The notes below the pieces were generated by a model. It was not told where the DNA came from. It saw only the letters and a program-made list of their open reading frames with translations, and searched no databases. A stretch of 64,000 nt of DNA, taken from Schistosoma mansoni (lineage: Eukaryota; Platyhelminthes; Trematoda; Strigeidida; Schistosomatidae). Shown piece by piece: positions 1 through 11,757 of this stretch (position 1 is the stretch's first letter; each line of letters opens with the position of its first letter). The stretch spans positions 24,831,738 through 24,895,737 of the forward strand of contig NC_031498.1 of NCBI RefSeq assembly GCF_000237925.1, read 5' to 3'. The position numbers and the translations under genes were made by a program.

Positions 1-289
1 TAAGCTAACTCGAGAGCGAAACGAAAATAATGCATATTAAAGATGGCGGGGAAGCCAACTCTTTTTAAGCAAGCGTTAATCAACATTTATAGCCATACTA
101 AAATGAATGACAGATATATGATGAATAAGATACTAAGGGTACAAACAATTACGCTCATATAAAAATATAGTCAAGGTTAATAAACGAATAATTAACAAGA
201 TCAAAATATGACTAATAATATATAAGTGAATTGGCTTGGCCAGAAACTAGAATAAAGTATATGGGCTTAACATATAAACTGATACTACA
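1..289 (+). repeat. Solo-LTR-like repeat, family R3, cut by window edge
   Basis: This is the 3' part of a dispersed repeat seen two more times in the window: reverse strand at 8939-9347 and inside an RTE LINE at 60579-61053. Shared landmarks are a block on a Y-shaped theme of tatttatagYcaNac, an AC-rich stretch, gtcaaggttRatWaacgaata, and an end in ..TACA. The other copies begin with TG and this one ends in CA, which fits an LTR fossil. The left end lies outside the window. Confidence 0.55.
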
Positions 290-361
290 AAGCAATGCTC
301 AATTGAAATACGAAGCATCAGAAAAGTCTGTATATAGTAATAAATGGCAATATCATATTCT

Positions 362-652
362 CAGAAGGGGGTTTTGTGAAGATTTCAGTAATTTATTTTT
401 ATATAGTTGAGATCATGAGTCAATTGAAGCTAGACCACCATGGAAAACCTGGAAGCATTGGATGCCGGCTCAGTGGTTTATTGGTTAAGTGCTCGTGCGC
501 GAGACTGATAGGTCGTGGGTTCGAATCTGACGAGGCGAGATCGTGGATGCGCACTGCTGAGGAGTCTCACAATGGGAAGAAACGGCCATCCAGTGCTTCC
601 AGATATTCAATGGTGGTCTAGCTTCAATTAACTCATGATCTCAACTATATAA
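362..652 (-). mobile_element. Beta hammerhead SINE, fold-back type (beta1)
   Basis: Retroposed unit flanked by the exact 13-bp duplication AATATCATATTCT (349-361 and 653-665). Read on the minus strand it begins TTATATAGTTGAGATCATGA and ends ACAAAACCCCCTTCTG. The centre is tRNA-like on the plus strand: A-box-like segment near 470-490 and B box GGTTCGAATC near 519-528. The two arms (about 395-450 and 597-650) are inverted copies of one another around the motif caattgaagctagaccacca. A hammerhead motif on the plus strand is listed separately. Same family as 6946, 17087, 18117 and 25437. Inferred to be moved by LINE machinery because of the long duplication and 3' tail. Confidence 0.75.
551..596 (+). 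ncRNA. Hammerhead ribozyme motif in beta1 SINE
   Basis: Stem I strands GCACTG (551-556) and CAGTGC (591-596) pair perfectly. Core CTGAGGA follows the first strand, a short imperfect stem II with loop ACAAT comes next, then GAAA (579-582) and the cleavage triplet ATC ending at 590. Stem III is only a few bases, as in known schistosome hammerheads. Stem II has lost its closing G-C pair, so activity may be weak. Identified by motif and pairing only. Confidence 0.6.
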
Positions 653-665
653 AATATCATATTCT

Positions 666-1394
666 GTTTGCTTTTCTTTAAACTAACTCTATACACACAC
701 TTTACGTTAGAAATAAGTACCTATCAGTTGTATCTAAGACCGCCTTAATACTTTTTGCATATTTCATTACGTAAACAAGTTAAAAATATTATATCCCGTG
801 AAATTTAGGACACACATTTTGTTCTATATGAAAATAAAGCTGAAATATCTGCGTGACAGTTTTGATGTTCACATCAAGGTTAGAACCAATTACTTATCAA
901 TTTAAACTTCAATCCATCATCAAAACGTCTACCGGGTCAGGAATATATTGTCTATTATTACTATTCACAAGCTAAATATTACAATTTACAGTTCCCTGTA
1001 AGGGTTGCTATTAACAACTTAGGTCATGTTAAATATATTATCAGCTATTTGGGACTCGTCAGCAAGGTAGAATCTTGAGGGGACTTATTGAGAATGGCAG
1101 TGCTTCCTCGTTTTCAAGTATAAATGATAAGCGATCCGTACATTACAAATAGCGGCAATCAGATATAACAAATTGGTTACACAGTCATAACAGTCAACCA
1201 CCTGTCATAATACTTATCCTTCATGGAATATTCGATCCTATGTCAACCAGCTGAATGACGAATTGAACGAAAGCTAAGTTGAGGTTTTTTTCTGTCGACT
1301 ACCTCCAACCACCACCTTAGATCCCAACAAAGTGCACACCAAGACTAGTAGTCATATTGCAACTTGATCCATAGAATTCGATCTACACCAACAA
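666..1394. other. AT-rich stretch with a partial hammerhead-like repeat
   Basis: No gene seen. On the minus strand about 1040-1140 shares cttatcatttatacttg, an aaacgaggaa-like segment and following bases with 5335-5400, so it is a dispersed repeat. Within it, near 1046-1064 on the minus strand, stands GCTGACGAGTCCCAAATAG, the 5' half of the alpha-type hammerhead core, without the GAAAC half. Confidence 0.4.
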
Positions 1395-2075
1395 AGACGT
1401 GACACATGATATCGATCACTTGTTGGTAGAACATGTTATATACCTTTCATGTATAGTAAGGTGATCCTTTTGTTGATTTTTATACTTGACTTCTGATGAT
1501 GAGTGAGACTGGTATTTTTTGTGAAAATTATTTGGATAGCCGTTCTTTTGGAGGACGGTTTTCAGGTATTTTTCTTCATATTTCCGTGTTGTAATTATGT
1601 TGCACTGTGTCCTTGCCCTCTTGAACAAATTTGTACACAGTTGATTTTGCGAGTTCTTGGGTTGTTGCTATTGTAGTTGGGAATTTGATTGGTGTGGGTC
1701 GGCTTCCTGTACACTTGAGTCTCCGGTTTACCTGTGTCGGTTCTGGTGATTAATATATCTGAGAATGATAGCTTGTTGTTCGACTCTTGTTCCATGGTGA
1801 ACTTGATGTCATTGAAGACGTTGTTGATCTGCTTGTAGGTGTTTTCTACTTTATCCTTTTTGACGATGACGAATGTGTCATCTACATAACGAACCCAAAT
1901 TTTTGATTTGATCACTGGTAAGATCGTGGTTTCTAGTCTCTGCATTACTGTTTCTGCGACAAGTCCTGATATTGGTGATCCCATTGGTGTCCCTTTTGTT
2001 TGTTCTTAGATCTTGTTGTTGAATTGTAAATATGTTGTTAGACATAAATCTATCAGTTCTAGTAGGCTTCGATCA
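1395..2075 (-). mobile_element. Penelope-like element fragment, reverse transcriptase
   Basis: Minus-strand translation gives the RT core typical of Penelope-like elements: GTPMGSPISGLVAE-type motif (first codons near 1984), then WVRYVDDTFVI with the catalytic YVDD at about 1890, then the conserved downstream FSDILITR and YRKPTHT-like blocks. A second frame from 1628 continues the C-terminal part (LFKRARTQC, YLKTVLQKNGYP), so there is at least one frame break near 1625. The 5' end stops near 2075 in AT-rich DNA; no GIY-YIG domain follows here. Old, inactive copy. Confidence 0.8.
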
Positions 2076-3365
2076 CTACTCGGTGATCAATCAATTGCAA
2101 ATATATATTCATATATATCTTTATCATATGTAATAGGCAATTATCACTAATTCATCTGTATGAAGAAATATAACATCAAGCTCATAATGATTATAATACT
2201 TGTCATTTAACATAATAATTTAATTGTATGATTACTTTTCAAGTGAATAATACAATTATCACTGAATTCAAATATTTTAAACGGTCATACCGTTTCCTGT
2301 ATGAAAAGCAAATAATAGTCTTTCCAAAGCAGCAGTTACCAGGTGATGGTCATTACAAACCTTTTTAAATTACCTCAAATAATTTGACATATCTATTGTT
2401 TTTTTCAACTTTACAGTGCAATAGTATTTCTGACTTGTCACAGTTTAAACATTTAAATGCCTAAACTTTAAGAACCATCATATCATCTCAAATAATGTCA
2501 TACACCTATTCAACTAAGACCATCATTAACCTAAGAAGCAGGTGAGTATCTTGTTCTATTCGTCTTCTAACTGATTCAAGGGAGTGGAATATTTAGGGTA
2601 GTTTCAAAAATGAATGTATACTAGAATCAGTGTATCGAATTGTTTCGTGGTAGTATGGTTCATGGTATATTGTATAGATAACCAAGTTCATCTCTTTGAT
2701 AAAGTAAAATGTTTGAAAATAAATACAATTTTATACAATAGGGATACTTAAAATAAAAAGCCAATTGTATCAAGACAATTCTCTCTACCGTTTTAATATC
2801 TGGATACAAACTACTCAAACCAATTATGATTGAATCCTATAGGATATTTGACATATACAAACACATACATATACACACACAAAATTAAAATTTCTGTCAT
2901 TCATTATTCCTGAAAACGTCTTCCAAACTAATGTTAATTTGAATAAGTCTATGAGTACTTGAAACTCTGATTTCGAAACCACTTAATAAAGAAAGTAGTA
3001 CCATCAATACGTTTTCCTACATATATAAATACAATTGTACCATAAGAAGCAAAGAATTCATTTGTTACTGACATATATGAAAAATAGTCATTTTTTAAAA
3101 TTGTAAAAGGCTGTAATTGACTAATAGACAACATTACTTTGGTATTTATTGATGTTCGGTTTGATTCCTAGCACCTTACAGTGTTCGCTTTATTGATAAT
3201 ATATAATTAATTCAAAACTAAGCAACGTATTGTCATATTTAATTGAGCAGAATGTGAAACAGATGATTGCATAAAATCTTGAAAATCTCGACATCTTGAT
3301 CATAAAAAGAATGGTTAAAATCTCTTGTTTAAGTTATACGAAGTTTAAGTGAATTAAAACAAATC
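2076..3365. other. AT-rich intergenic DNA
   Basis: Only short open frames without recognisable similarity or codon-like structure. No tRNA-like box, microsatellite or copy of the other repeats was noticed. The LTR at 3366 marks its right edge. Confidence 0.4.
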
Positions 3366-3884
3366 TGTTATATCCCGCGGAGAATCATGAAAGGTAACTC
3401 TGAGGACTATTTATGGGCCGTTGTGTTATGTATATTTCCTATTATGTAATTGCTAAGTAACTTAACTATTCATATTCATGTTCCTTTTATTATAAGCTTT
3501 ATTTTGATCTATAGACTATTACTATACGATTTACCATTCTTGAGTTATCCCCAGTCTATTGATTACTGTTCCCCATATTCACAGCCACATTTGGCTAAAT
3601 CTTGTACACATGTTATTTTCTATTTTATGGTACGATGTGGTCAGTTTGTTTGGTATATGAACCCAGTATGTTTGAGAATAATGATTCATATTGCAGACGC
3701 TGTTATTGGTGTTCTGGACTTAACTGACTGGGCTAGGCAGAAAGCAGGACTGGTTAGTACTCAAGACTGCTAATACGGCTTTTGTGTATCATTGCTCTGA
3801 TCGATAATCTCACTCCTCTCTAATAGGCAGGGATCATCACATCATATAAAACAGGGCACATGTACGTACGCACACGATATAACA
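3366..3884. repeat. Solo LTR (family A), about 519 bp
   Basis: Begins TGTTATATC and ends GATATAACA, a perfect 9-bp terminal inverted repeat of the TG..CA kind used by LTR retrotransposons. Flanks AAATC (3361-3365) and AAGTC (3885-3889) fit a 5-bp target duplication with one change. No internal coding region adjoins it, so it is a solo LTR fossil. Superfamily is not decidable from the LTR alone. Open frames across it have no recognisable product. Confidence 0.65.
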
Positions 3885-3934
3885 AAGTCAGATTGGAGAA
3901 AATGAGATCAACAAATTACGAATTGATTGTGGCT

Positions 3935-4110
3935 AGTTATGTAAACTAACACATGCTAACTCAGTGATCTAAGGATTAAGTGCTTGCGGAAACTCCTTAA
4001 CGTTCAGTGGGGTATTGAATCCCCATCACGGAGGAGTCCTATACTAGAACGAAACAGTTGTTCAGTGCTTCTTAGTTTTCAGTGGCTGTCTAACTAAGAT
4101 TAGTACGAGG
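3935..4110 (+). mobile_element. Hammerhead SINE, gamma group, degraded
   Basis: Carries the tRNA-like A-box segment (gctaactcagtgatctaagg, near 3954), a decayed B box near 4012, and the hammerhead half GGAGTCC..GAACGAAAC..TTCAGTGC near 4032-4062. The 3' arm (ttttcagtggctgtctaac) parallels the beta and gamma copies elsewhere. The first stem I strand and the CTGANGA box are poorly kept, so this ribozyme is probably dead. Confidence 0.55.
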
Positions 4111-5537
4111 TGTAAACTGTGAAATTTAACAAATAAATGAAATATTAAAGAAATAACTTGGATGAAACTATTCACGACGTTTTTAGTGTTCAGTATGTAA
4201 GATCTTTTCAGTCTTTTCGTTAATTTTTCCGTCAGTTCAATGGATGAATAATACACATCAAAGCGTGATTTGCACAGAACTTATTATTGCAACCATCAAA
4301 TTTTTACTAGATATGTGTTTGTCATCTGACATTTCGGACTGCTCTACACTGGATCTGTTCATATAGTAGACAGATGAGAGTATCTTCGCTTGAACTCAAT
4401 TCTTCAGTGAAAATCACAATCTCATCCATAAAATGAGCAAAAAAATAACTGAATTTGCTGAAAACAGTAAATGTATCAAAATTTTAAACGTTGTGGACAA
4501 AATCAACCCCCATTTCTTATTGAAACAAAAATCTTTGTCTCAATAAAGGACAGTTGTTTATTATATATATATATATATAGCTGTTAAAACAGTGATTATG
4601 TTATTTACATTCAGAAAAAAACTAGATTTTAGGCGAACAGACGGCTGATTATTACATTTTTTTATAGCATATTTGTCCTGTTCCAGTCATTTGATTTTCT
4701 TTGATGTTCAGTAGTTAAATTCACCGCTGAAACAAGCGAAAAGATTTTTAAGTTTAATGACTAGTTAGACAATAAAGATTGTTATTTTAAATGGCCATTG
4801 TCATATTCATGTTAGATAAAATTGTTACAATCCCTTTGAAATAAAATATTGATAGTTTCATTTCTCATCGCCAAGATTTATAGCCAAACTGAAATAGTTT
4901 ACCTATTCCCCATCACAGTTTGAAACCTAGGTTGTATTTTTTTGAGGTGAGATGAAGCTCAAAATGTTGCGTTTTGAGGTGTCCGATTTATATTTCGATA
5001 TACAACCTTCCTATTCGCCAGCCAGACCGGCCACTCGAAGGAAAACACCAAATTTAGGGATATCTGCACACTCATTCATACATATATACATATTTATCCT
5101 GCAGCAATTTAAATAATACGTTCTACCAGTGGCATGTGTCTTGTTCATTAGTGAAGAAACCCAAGTCTTAGCTCATAGTGTGTATTTGTCATTTGACCGA
5201 TGTCTGATTGACTCACTGTATCACATTCATTCTGTTAATTTTTTAATTAATTTAGTCAGTTGGTGATAAGTCTTCTAGATTGAACGCTAATTTTTATATT
5301 TGGTCGTTGCTGATTGTTATGTCGGAATCACTTATCATTTATACTTGTAAAGCGAGGAACAACTGCAATTCTCACGACGCGAAAGTAAGAACACAAGGAC
5401 TGATACAAATGATGATTCATTAACTTCAAAACATGACAACGACTCTAGTCAAAAACACAGTCATTTATATATTGATTGTACACCTATTTTGATTATTAAT
5501 TATGATGAAGTTATAGCAACTCAGATACAATTGAGTT
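4111..5537. other. AT-rich DNA with a dinucleotide run and one shared repeat segment
   Basis: No gene recognised. An AT dinucleotide run lies at about 4563-4579. Positions about 5335-5400 share sequence with the minus strand of 1040-1140, marking a two-copy dispersed repeat. The rest shows nothing I can assign. Confidence 0.4.
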
Positions 5538-6010
5538 TGTTTACACCTAATCTGGTTAGGCCCTTTTTATTAACTTACTTAACAGACATCGTCATTTGGA
5601 TAGTAACAATTTGCATATTCTTTGCACTGCTATACCACTAGAGCACATGACACTCTATCCGAAATGTTGACTGCTTAAATATCATTCGATGACTCATACT
5701 CCTCCCCATATGTGTACGACGCAAATATTATTATCAGCCTTTGTTTTGCTTTGCTGTGCCCTTATTAAATTTGACTATAAATTGCCTATGTAATTACTTG
5801 CTATTCGTCTCGTTCGTTTCCTTCGCTTGTTCGCCTGTTCACTCGCTCTCTCGCTCGTTGATATTCGCTCAGGTGTTGTTGGCTTTTTGACCTGAGTTAT
5901 TCGACAATAAACTGTAGTTGCTGCTATCCTTCGTCTCTGATTTTATGCACCGTTAAGTTTAGAATTATAACGGTTATCGAAGTAAACGATTAACGAATCG
6001 CGGCACTACA
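5538..6010 (+). repeat. Solo LTR (family B), copy 1
   Basis: Begins TGTTTACACC and ends GGCACTACA. Landmarks shared with 10868-11170 and 55115-55860 are the block tattaacttacttaacagac, a cacatgacactctat-like segment, a CT-rich stretch, a polyadenylation-like AATAAA (about 5909) and the final cactaca. The AATAAA placed in the second half fits an LTR R region. Target duplications are not clear. LTR fossil, probably of a Ty3/gypsy- or BEL-like element. Confidence 0.6.
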
Positions 6011-6945
6011 AAGTCACATACATGGAAAATATCCAGAGTTATATCAAATCACATACCGCGTGTCATGCTGAACCTAGTCCATATTAATTTAATACAAGAA
6101 TATCGTAACTTGAATAAACGCCACACTCAAATAAATTAATTGTATACCGAATAAAATATCACACTGGGAAACAAACACAAATACTACATTGAGTAATGAT
6201 CATAACGAATTATACATAGGAAAGTAATGTCGAACAAAAATCATATTGAGTAAAAGAATGTAATATTGACTTTTCACCCCGTCATATCAGTCGGTTTCAG
6301 AGATCACTTCAGTTTTAAAATATTTTAGCTGTAAAAATACAATATTTAAGTATATTATTCGTACAAATCAGTACATTTTAAAGACAAACGTTTTTAGAAA
6401 CCAACTATGTGGTTGCTGAGACACTGTAGGTCAAACAATGTCGCATAGTTGTTTCTTCCTAGTTTTAAACATGTCAGAAGTATGCTCCTACAACCACCCA
6501 CCGCAGTGATCAAACCATAGAGTCAGTAGCCAATCACAAAATAGAAAGTTATAATAGTGTCTTATTAAGATGATGTGTTCACAAATTGTAAGGACTTCCA
6601 GAGAGTTGTCTGATGAGGTCTCCAGAATCCAAGAAAAGACAGGGAATATTTCATCCAATCAATATACTTTATAATAACTTTTAAACAATCGATAGATTAT
6701 ATATTTTAATGAAAATTTATTGGATTTTTTCCTTCTATTTCATTTTCTTATTTCATATTTCTTTTCAACTTTTCCTCTTTTTTTTAACATATAATAACTC
6801 GAAATGGAATAAATAAAGAAAAACAATGTTCCAATGTGAAATTCAATTAATTATCTCATTTGAAAGATAGTTTTCCTTCAAATAATTGTAAAGAAGAGCT
6901 CCATACAGTTTGAATAAAAATTTATTCTTTCTATCAAACAAACTT
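6011..6945. other. AT-rich intergenic DNA
   Basis: Nothing recognisable beyond poly-T and poly-A patches. The right edge is set by the beta2 SINE. Confidence 0.4.
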
Positions 6946-7240
6946 AAACAATTGTATATAGTCGAGATCATGAGTCAATTGAAGCTAGATCACCATGGAA
7001 AACCTGGAAGCACTGAACGGCCATTTCGTCCTATTGTAAGACTTCTAATCAGTTTGCATCCACGATCCCGCCTTGCGAGATTCGGACTTAGAACCTACCA
7101 CTGCGCACTACTGAGGAGTCCCACAATGGGACGAGACGGCTGTCCAGTGCTTCCAGGTTTTTCATGGTGGTCTAGCTTCAATTGACTCATGATCTCGACC
7201 ATATAAAATTGCTAAAATCTCCACAAAACCACCGTCCTGT
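6946..7240 (+). mobile_element. Beta hammerhead SINE, fold-back type (beta2)
   Basis: Starts tatatagtcgagatcatgag and ends near ccgtcctgttag. The left half (to about 7090) is the reverse complement of the SINE body through the B box; the right half (about 7106-7210) is the same arm in direct orientation, so the two about 115-base halves can fold on each other. The right-hand hammerhead keeps CTGAGGA but has GAGA in place of GAAA, and the left-hand one has an altered CTGANGA box, so both look inactive. A target duplication is not evident. Confidence 0.7.
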
Positions 7241-7540
7241 TAGTCAAGTGAGCTCTGAATTTTCAAGGAAAGGATGTAGATGAACTACTAATCAGCTTAC
7301 GAATAGATTGGAATATGGTAATTATCTCATATCAAGATAAAAGGTAATCTATTTAAATATAGGAGTTGAAAAAACGTACTTATCAAAGTACTTATCTAAT
7401 TTATTAAGTAAAAAAAGGTTATACAACTCTTTAAAGTATATCAACTCTAAGCCTTTGTAGAATATTGTCTATTTCTAAAAATACAATTACTTTGTTTCTA
7501 TTTCCCATGTTTAAAACATTTTTTTGAAATACTTAGATTG

Positions 7541-7777
7541 CTTTGGTCACACTAGGACTATGTAGAACTATAACTTTTCATCAAAAACGATCCTCTATTG
7601 CTAAACACATAATCGAAACAGGTCATAAGATTGGTCTTAACTCGGCTTTTGTGGTGTTGTATAAAAGTGTAAAGGGGCGTATACTAAGGTTTATTGAAGC
7701 CTTAGCCATACGAAAATTCAAACCCCCTTTGTGTATTCAAAAACAGTTTGTACTCTCCTTAAACCCATCCTGGTAAT
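7541..7777 (+). mobile_element. Penelope-like element fragment, GIY-YIG endonuclease end
   Basis: The 77-residue frame holds the C-terminal half of the Penelope-type GIY-YIG endonuclease: KRSSIAKHIIETGHKI matches the conserved AxHxxxTGHxI block, then LRFIEALAIRKFKPPL matches RxxxEAxxIRK, and the frame ends LNPSW, the usual terminal motif. No RT adjoins it. The element's 3' end is followed within 50 bases by an ATT microsatellite, as with other retroelement ends in this window. Confidence 0.75.
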
Positions 7778-7820
7778 ATTAGCTTATTAACCAGAGTGAT
7801 TAGATGTCAAATTGTTTTCA

Positions 7821-7821
<1 letters not shown>

Positions 7822-7862
<41 letters not shown>
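7822..7862. repeat. (ATT)n microsatellite
   Basis: Uninterrupted ATT triplets, 41 bases, just past the Penelope-like 3' end. Probably grown from the retroelement tail. Confidence 0.95.
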
Positions 7863-8938
7863 CCTTGTCTATTCTTACCCCTATTTCCAGTCTAGTTGAC
7901 CTTTTATTTTTATATATAAATGTTCTTAACAAGTATATGTGTGATCAGATTGTTCGAAATGTATTGCGCTAATATATATCACATAGTTCTGATAATCTTC
8001 GTCTTCTTATTACATTATCGAGATCTTAAAAGCTTTAATAGGGTGTTTCTAGGTCAGTACAATATGTGGTCGTGCATAACTTGTAATCAAATATCCGGAT
8101 TTCGAGAAAATTTTCAATAGGATTTTTTCGATGAAAGGTGTTTTACTAAGATCGTGTGCACAGACGCCCTAAAATTCATTTCATTATCACTCATTTAGTT
8201 TGTCAATCAGCAATCGGAAAGCTTATGAAACTACTCACGTTCGATTTTTTCATTAACAAGCTATTGATTTTCATCCATAACTAACATATGTAGTTGCTTA
8301 GTTTGTGTATTTATCAAACGTGCTGTTACCTGATGTAAAATCTAAAAAGAAGGTTTTTTTTCTAAATATTCTAACTAAAATACAAAATTTCTTAGATGAA
8401 AGTCACTTTGAACTTTAGAATCAAGTAAGTTTTTTGCACAATAAACTTTTTTGATTTGTTACAAACAATGTAATTAACTTGTATTTGGACATTGGTTCTC
8501 TAGTATATTTAACAATATGATACGCAAATAACTAGATATTGTTTATTCATATGGCAACTAAATACAATATTGAGTGTATCGGTTGAAAGAAAACAATTAA
8601 CAGCCCCAAAAAACATAACTTTGTGAATTTTTAATTTTTATGGTATAATCTTTATAAGGGTTTTTTTCTCTTTTTTCTTTTCTTTTTTTTAATAAGTAAA
8701 ATAAAGGATTAATCTAAATTATGCATAATGGTGTGTTCATATTGAAAAGACTGTGTTTCTTTTCCTGGACACTAAATATACTAGTAATCTGTATATCTTG
8801 ATTTTACATATTTTTGTGTGATGTGTAAAAGTCTAACTACAGTAGCGGCTATCTATTGAACAGACTAAAAACATTAACAGTTAATGACTTTATCTCATTC
8901 AATTAGTTTATAGTGCTATGCAAGGTTACATAGCTTAT
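7863..8938. other. AT-rich intergenic DNA
   Basis: Short open frames only; poly-T rich near 8660-8690. No repeat or gene was recognised. Confidence 0.4.
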
Positions 8939-9347
8939 TGTAGCTTCTGGATAGGTCAATGTATTCATTCTTCTTGATTCTTATTTTTGACCTTGTCAGT
9001 TTTTTACTTATCAACTTTGACTGTTTTTATGTAAGCGTATGTGTGTATATTTCTCATCTTACTCATCATATAGCTGCAACTTATCTTTATCTGACTATAA
9101 ATATCGATTCATGCTTGATTAAAGTGAGTTGGCTTACATTTGGCTTCTCTCTCTTCGCTTCATTTCTTCGATCGTTTGTCTTGATCAACGATTGTATGAA
9201 ATACACGTATTCGAATTTCATTTTCAAATTTTACTTACTTAGTCCCGTTATACACTAACGCTAGTTAAGTTGATGATTCATGAGATGAATATTTCAACAA
9301 AAATCATTCGTCCGATTTAACTGGAGTCAGATAAAGGTTCCCTTACA
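8939..9347 (-). repeat. Solo-LTR-like repeat, family R3, copy 2
   Basis: Reverse-strand copy of the family at 1-289 and 60579-61053. On the minus strand it runs TGTAAGGGAACC ... AGAAGCTACA, keeping TG..CA ends. Shared internal blocks include catacaatcgttg (minus strand, near 9195) and a long pyrimidine-rich segment. No internal coding region is attached. LTR fossil. Confidence 0.55.
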
Positions 9348-9975
9348 ACTTACATTGCAGACTTTACAGAGAAGGAATTTCTTTACCTTTGTCCCTACTA
9401 TGGATAAGTAAGTATAGCCTATAAGTTGACTACATTAACATTGATGATGAAAAACAGGTTGCTCAATCAAATTCGTATATCATACGTAGGTTAACCCCAT
9501 TGCCCCATGGTGATAATAAAAGCCAAATAAAAATATTCTGGAAGAATTTATTTCAAGTACACATGACAGTACAGTAGATAGTGCTGTAGGGTCGGTAAAG
9601 TACTAACCAAGAGAAAATATAAGTTAACTCAGTTTCTATGGCCAATGTAACAGTATACACGTAAGTAGACAGACAAACGTACAGTCTACCATCAACGTCG
9701 AAAGTAAGTGATTAAGAAGGTCGAATATAAAGACGTGTACAAAATAACCAATAAAATAAAAATAATTCATATTTCGAGATGCTAGACAGATTGTACGCGT
9801 ACATATTCAAAAAGAGGTTTGCTACAGAATAATTCCATGGTATTTCATTATCTTAGATTTCTTCCATACGTCTTTGCAAGTACTTTTATGAATAAATTTC
9901 ATTTTTTCCTAGTTCCGCCGTACAATTCAATAAACTCAATCATTTTGTTTCTGGATTTCTATAATCTACGGTCAG
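9348..9975. other. AT-rich intergenic DNA
   Basis: No gene, tRNA-like box or repeat copy recognised. Confidence 0.4.
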
Positions 9976-9976
9976 A

Positions 9977-10018
9977 TTATTATTATTATTAATATTATTA
10001 TTATTATTATTATTATTT
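9977..10018. repeat. (ATT)n microsatellite, one interruption
   Basis: ATT triplets with one AAT break. It lies exactly at the minus-strand 3' end of the GC-richer retroelement segment at 10019-10560, so on that strand it reads as an AAT tail. Confidence 0.9.
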
Positions 10019-10560
10019 GAATACATAAATATTGGTACAAAGGGGCACCGAATACATATGCGCCACACAAATCTCATTTGATTTATGTGAGGGCTGTGAT
10101 ACTGCCCTGGTACCCGAATTGAAGCAGGTGGTTTTCTCAGGTGGCCACACCCCGAGCCTTTGACCTAAAGGTCTGATTCACAAGGTAGTGGAACAGCGTA
10201 AGGAGATGCAGTCACATGGTAGCCGGTGACCAACGATTGATTCATACGCCATTTGTTCCCTCAGGATACTGGAGCCCATGTGCACCATTGGTTTGGAATC
10301 AAGGTTTTCCAACTCCCCTAGGTGGACTTTCCGTGTCCACCACCCGGGTTAAAGCGCCGGATATTCGCTTTTCGTCCTCTCAATTTTGTAAACAACACCC
10401 CTGCCACGAGAAGGCAGTGAGTAGGACTTCTGTGGCAGAGTCTATTTACGCGTGGCTATATGAGAGCATTTCGAGAGGGAGAGCGGACTCTCCCCACTCT
10501 CGGCCGTACCAGGGCATTTGGGGCCCCCAAATGCCCTATGGTCAGAATGTAACAAATATG
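10019..10560 (-). mobile_element. Non-LTR retroelement 3' segment with AAT tail
   Basis: A GC-richer block in AT-rich DNA, ending on the minus strand in an AAT microsatellite, as expected of a LINE 3' end. A 157-residue open frame on the plus strand (10216-10689) resembles no protein I know and is likely a shadow of the element. It contains a 13-bp perfect inverted repeat (listed separately). Assignment to an RTE-like element is an inference from tail type and composition. Confidence 0.45.
10511..10537. repeat. Perfect 13-bp inverted repeat, 1-nt spacer
   Basis: AGGGCATTTGGGG (10511-10523), one C, then CCCCAAATGCCCT (10525-10537). Every base pairs. As RNA it could not close so tight a loop fully, but as DNA it could form a cruciform. 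Confidence 0.9.
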
Positions 10561-10867
10561 CCCTTTTCCAATTTGCCAGATCTTCTACAAAGTTTATTGA
10601 TGCAAATTTTTTTAATACTTCAATCTAAACTGAATTACAACTTAGTTATTCCATATTATTCACTGTTATTTTTTTCATCTTCCAAATAAAATGGATACTG
10701 ATGAAAGTTTGTTTTTTATAATATACACAATTTGTATACCATATTTAATTTAAACAAATAGCAGAATAAAACTAAACTTAATACATCTCATCTCATCTAC
10801 TCCAAATATTAATATAAATAGTAATATAACAACTCTCCTACAATCAATTTCGATTATGGTTAATTTT

Positions 10868-11170
10868 TGTTAAGCCCTTTTATTAACTTATTTAACAGAC
10901 AACGTTATTCGAGGAGTAACGACTCATCTATTTCTTTGTTCTATTATGATCACATGTGACAGCCTGCGCACATATCTCTCTCTAGCTTAAATATTGCTCG
11001 ATGAATCATCCTCTTCCCCATGTATATATGTACTTGAATCCTAATAATAGCCTTCAAACTCGCTCTATATGCTTGTAGCCGCTTCTTATTGCCGTCTGAT
11101 TTCAAACAGCGTTGGGATTTATATAACGACAGTTGTCAAGGCGATTGATTAATGAAGCTAAGCCATTACA
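10868..11170 (+). repeat. Solo LTR (family B), copy 2, shorter
   Basis: TGTTAAGCCC at the start and CCATTACA at the end, with the shared block tattaacttatttaacagac, the acatgtgacagcct segment also present in copy 3, and the ataacg..tgtcaagg segment near the end. It is about 170 bases shorter than copy 1. LTR fossil. Confidence 0.6.
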
Positions 11171-11484
11171 GTAATACGACAGTTACAAACATAAATTTGC
11201 ATGCTTTAGTTAGCAGAGTTGATATTACTGTTTAAAATAGAACAAAAGAATGAGGAGAAAAAACGTAAGTCACAAAACAAAATGTGAAATGTAACAGTTA
11301 ACATTGATATGCATCAATTTGTTGAAAAAAGAGGACTATATCATTTCAAGAAAGAAGTGACATCAATTGTGGAAACAAAGCATAGAATTTCTCATTTTGT
11401 TCACAAACATGAATTCATATTTTACATAGTAATTATTAGTATAGAGTTGTGGAGATTATTGATTTTAGATTGATATTATTAATG

Positions 11485-11757
11485 GATCAGTGTTAGACCA
11501 CCATTGAAAACTTGGAAGCACTGGACGGTCGCGCAATAATATGGATTGGTTGAAGTTAGACATTAACACCGTTGGATGCCGGCACAGTGGTCTAGAGATT
11601 AAGCGTTCACGTGCGAGAACAAAGGTACTGGGTTCGGTTCCTGTGTGCAGGATCGCGGATCTGCACTGCTCTGTAGTCTCATACTAGAACGAAACGACCG
11701 TCCAGTGCTTCCACGTTTCCAATGATGGTCTAACAGTGATCCATTCATGATACCAGA
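11485..11757 (+). mobile_element. Hammerhead SINE, gamma group
   Basis: Outer arms differ from the beta family: tcagtgttagaccaccattg at the left and the inverse ccaatgatggtctaaca at the right. Between them lie attggttgaagttagac, an A-box segment (cacagtggtctagagattaa) and B box GGTTCGGTTCC. The hammerhead half CTCATACTAGAACGAAACG..CGTCCAGTGC is at about 11678-11708; the CTGANGA box reads CTCTGTAG and is damaged. The arms again form an inverted repeat. Confidence 0.65.

Noticed and set aside
470-540. True tRNA gene
   Set aside because: A and B boxes are present, but the fold is interrupted and identical boxes recur in every SINE copy; this is SINE sequence.
4561-4580. CRISPR or tandem array
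   Set aside because: Only an AT dinucleotide run; no spaced repeats anywhere in the window and the genome is eukaryotic.
10216-10689. 157-residue open frame on the plus strand
   Set aside because: Longest frame of its area but lies within a retroelement end, runs into AT-rich DNA, and has no recognisable domain.
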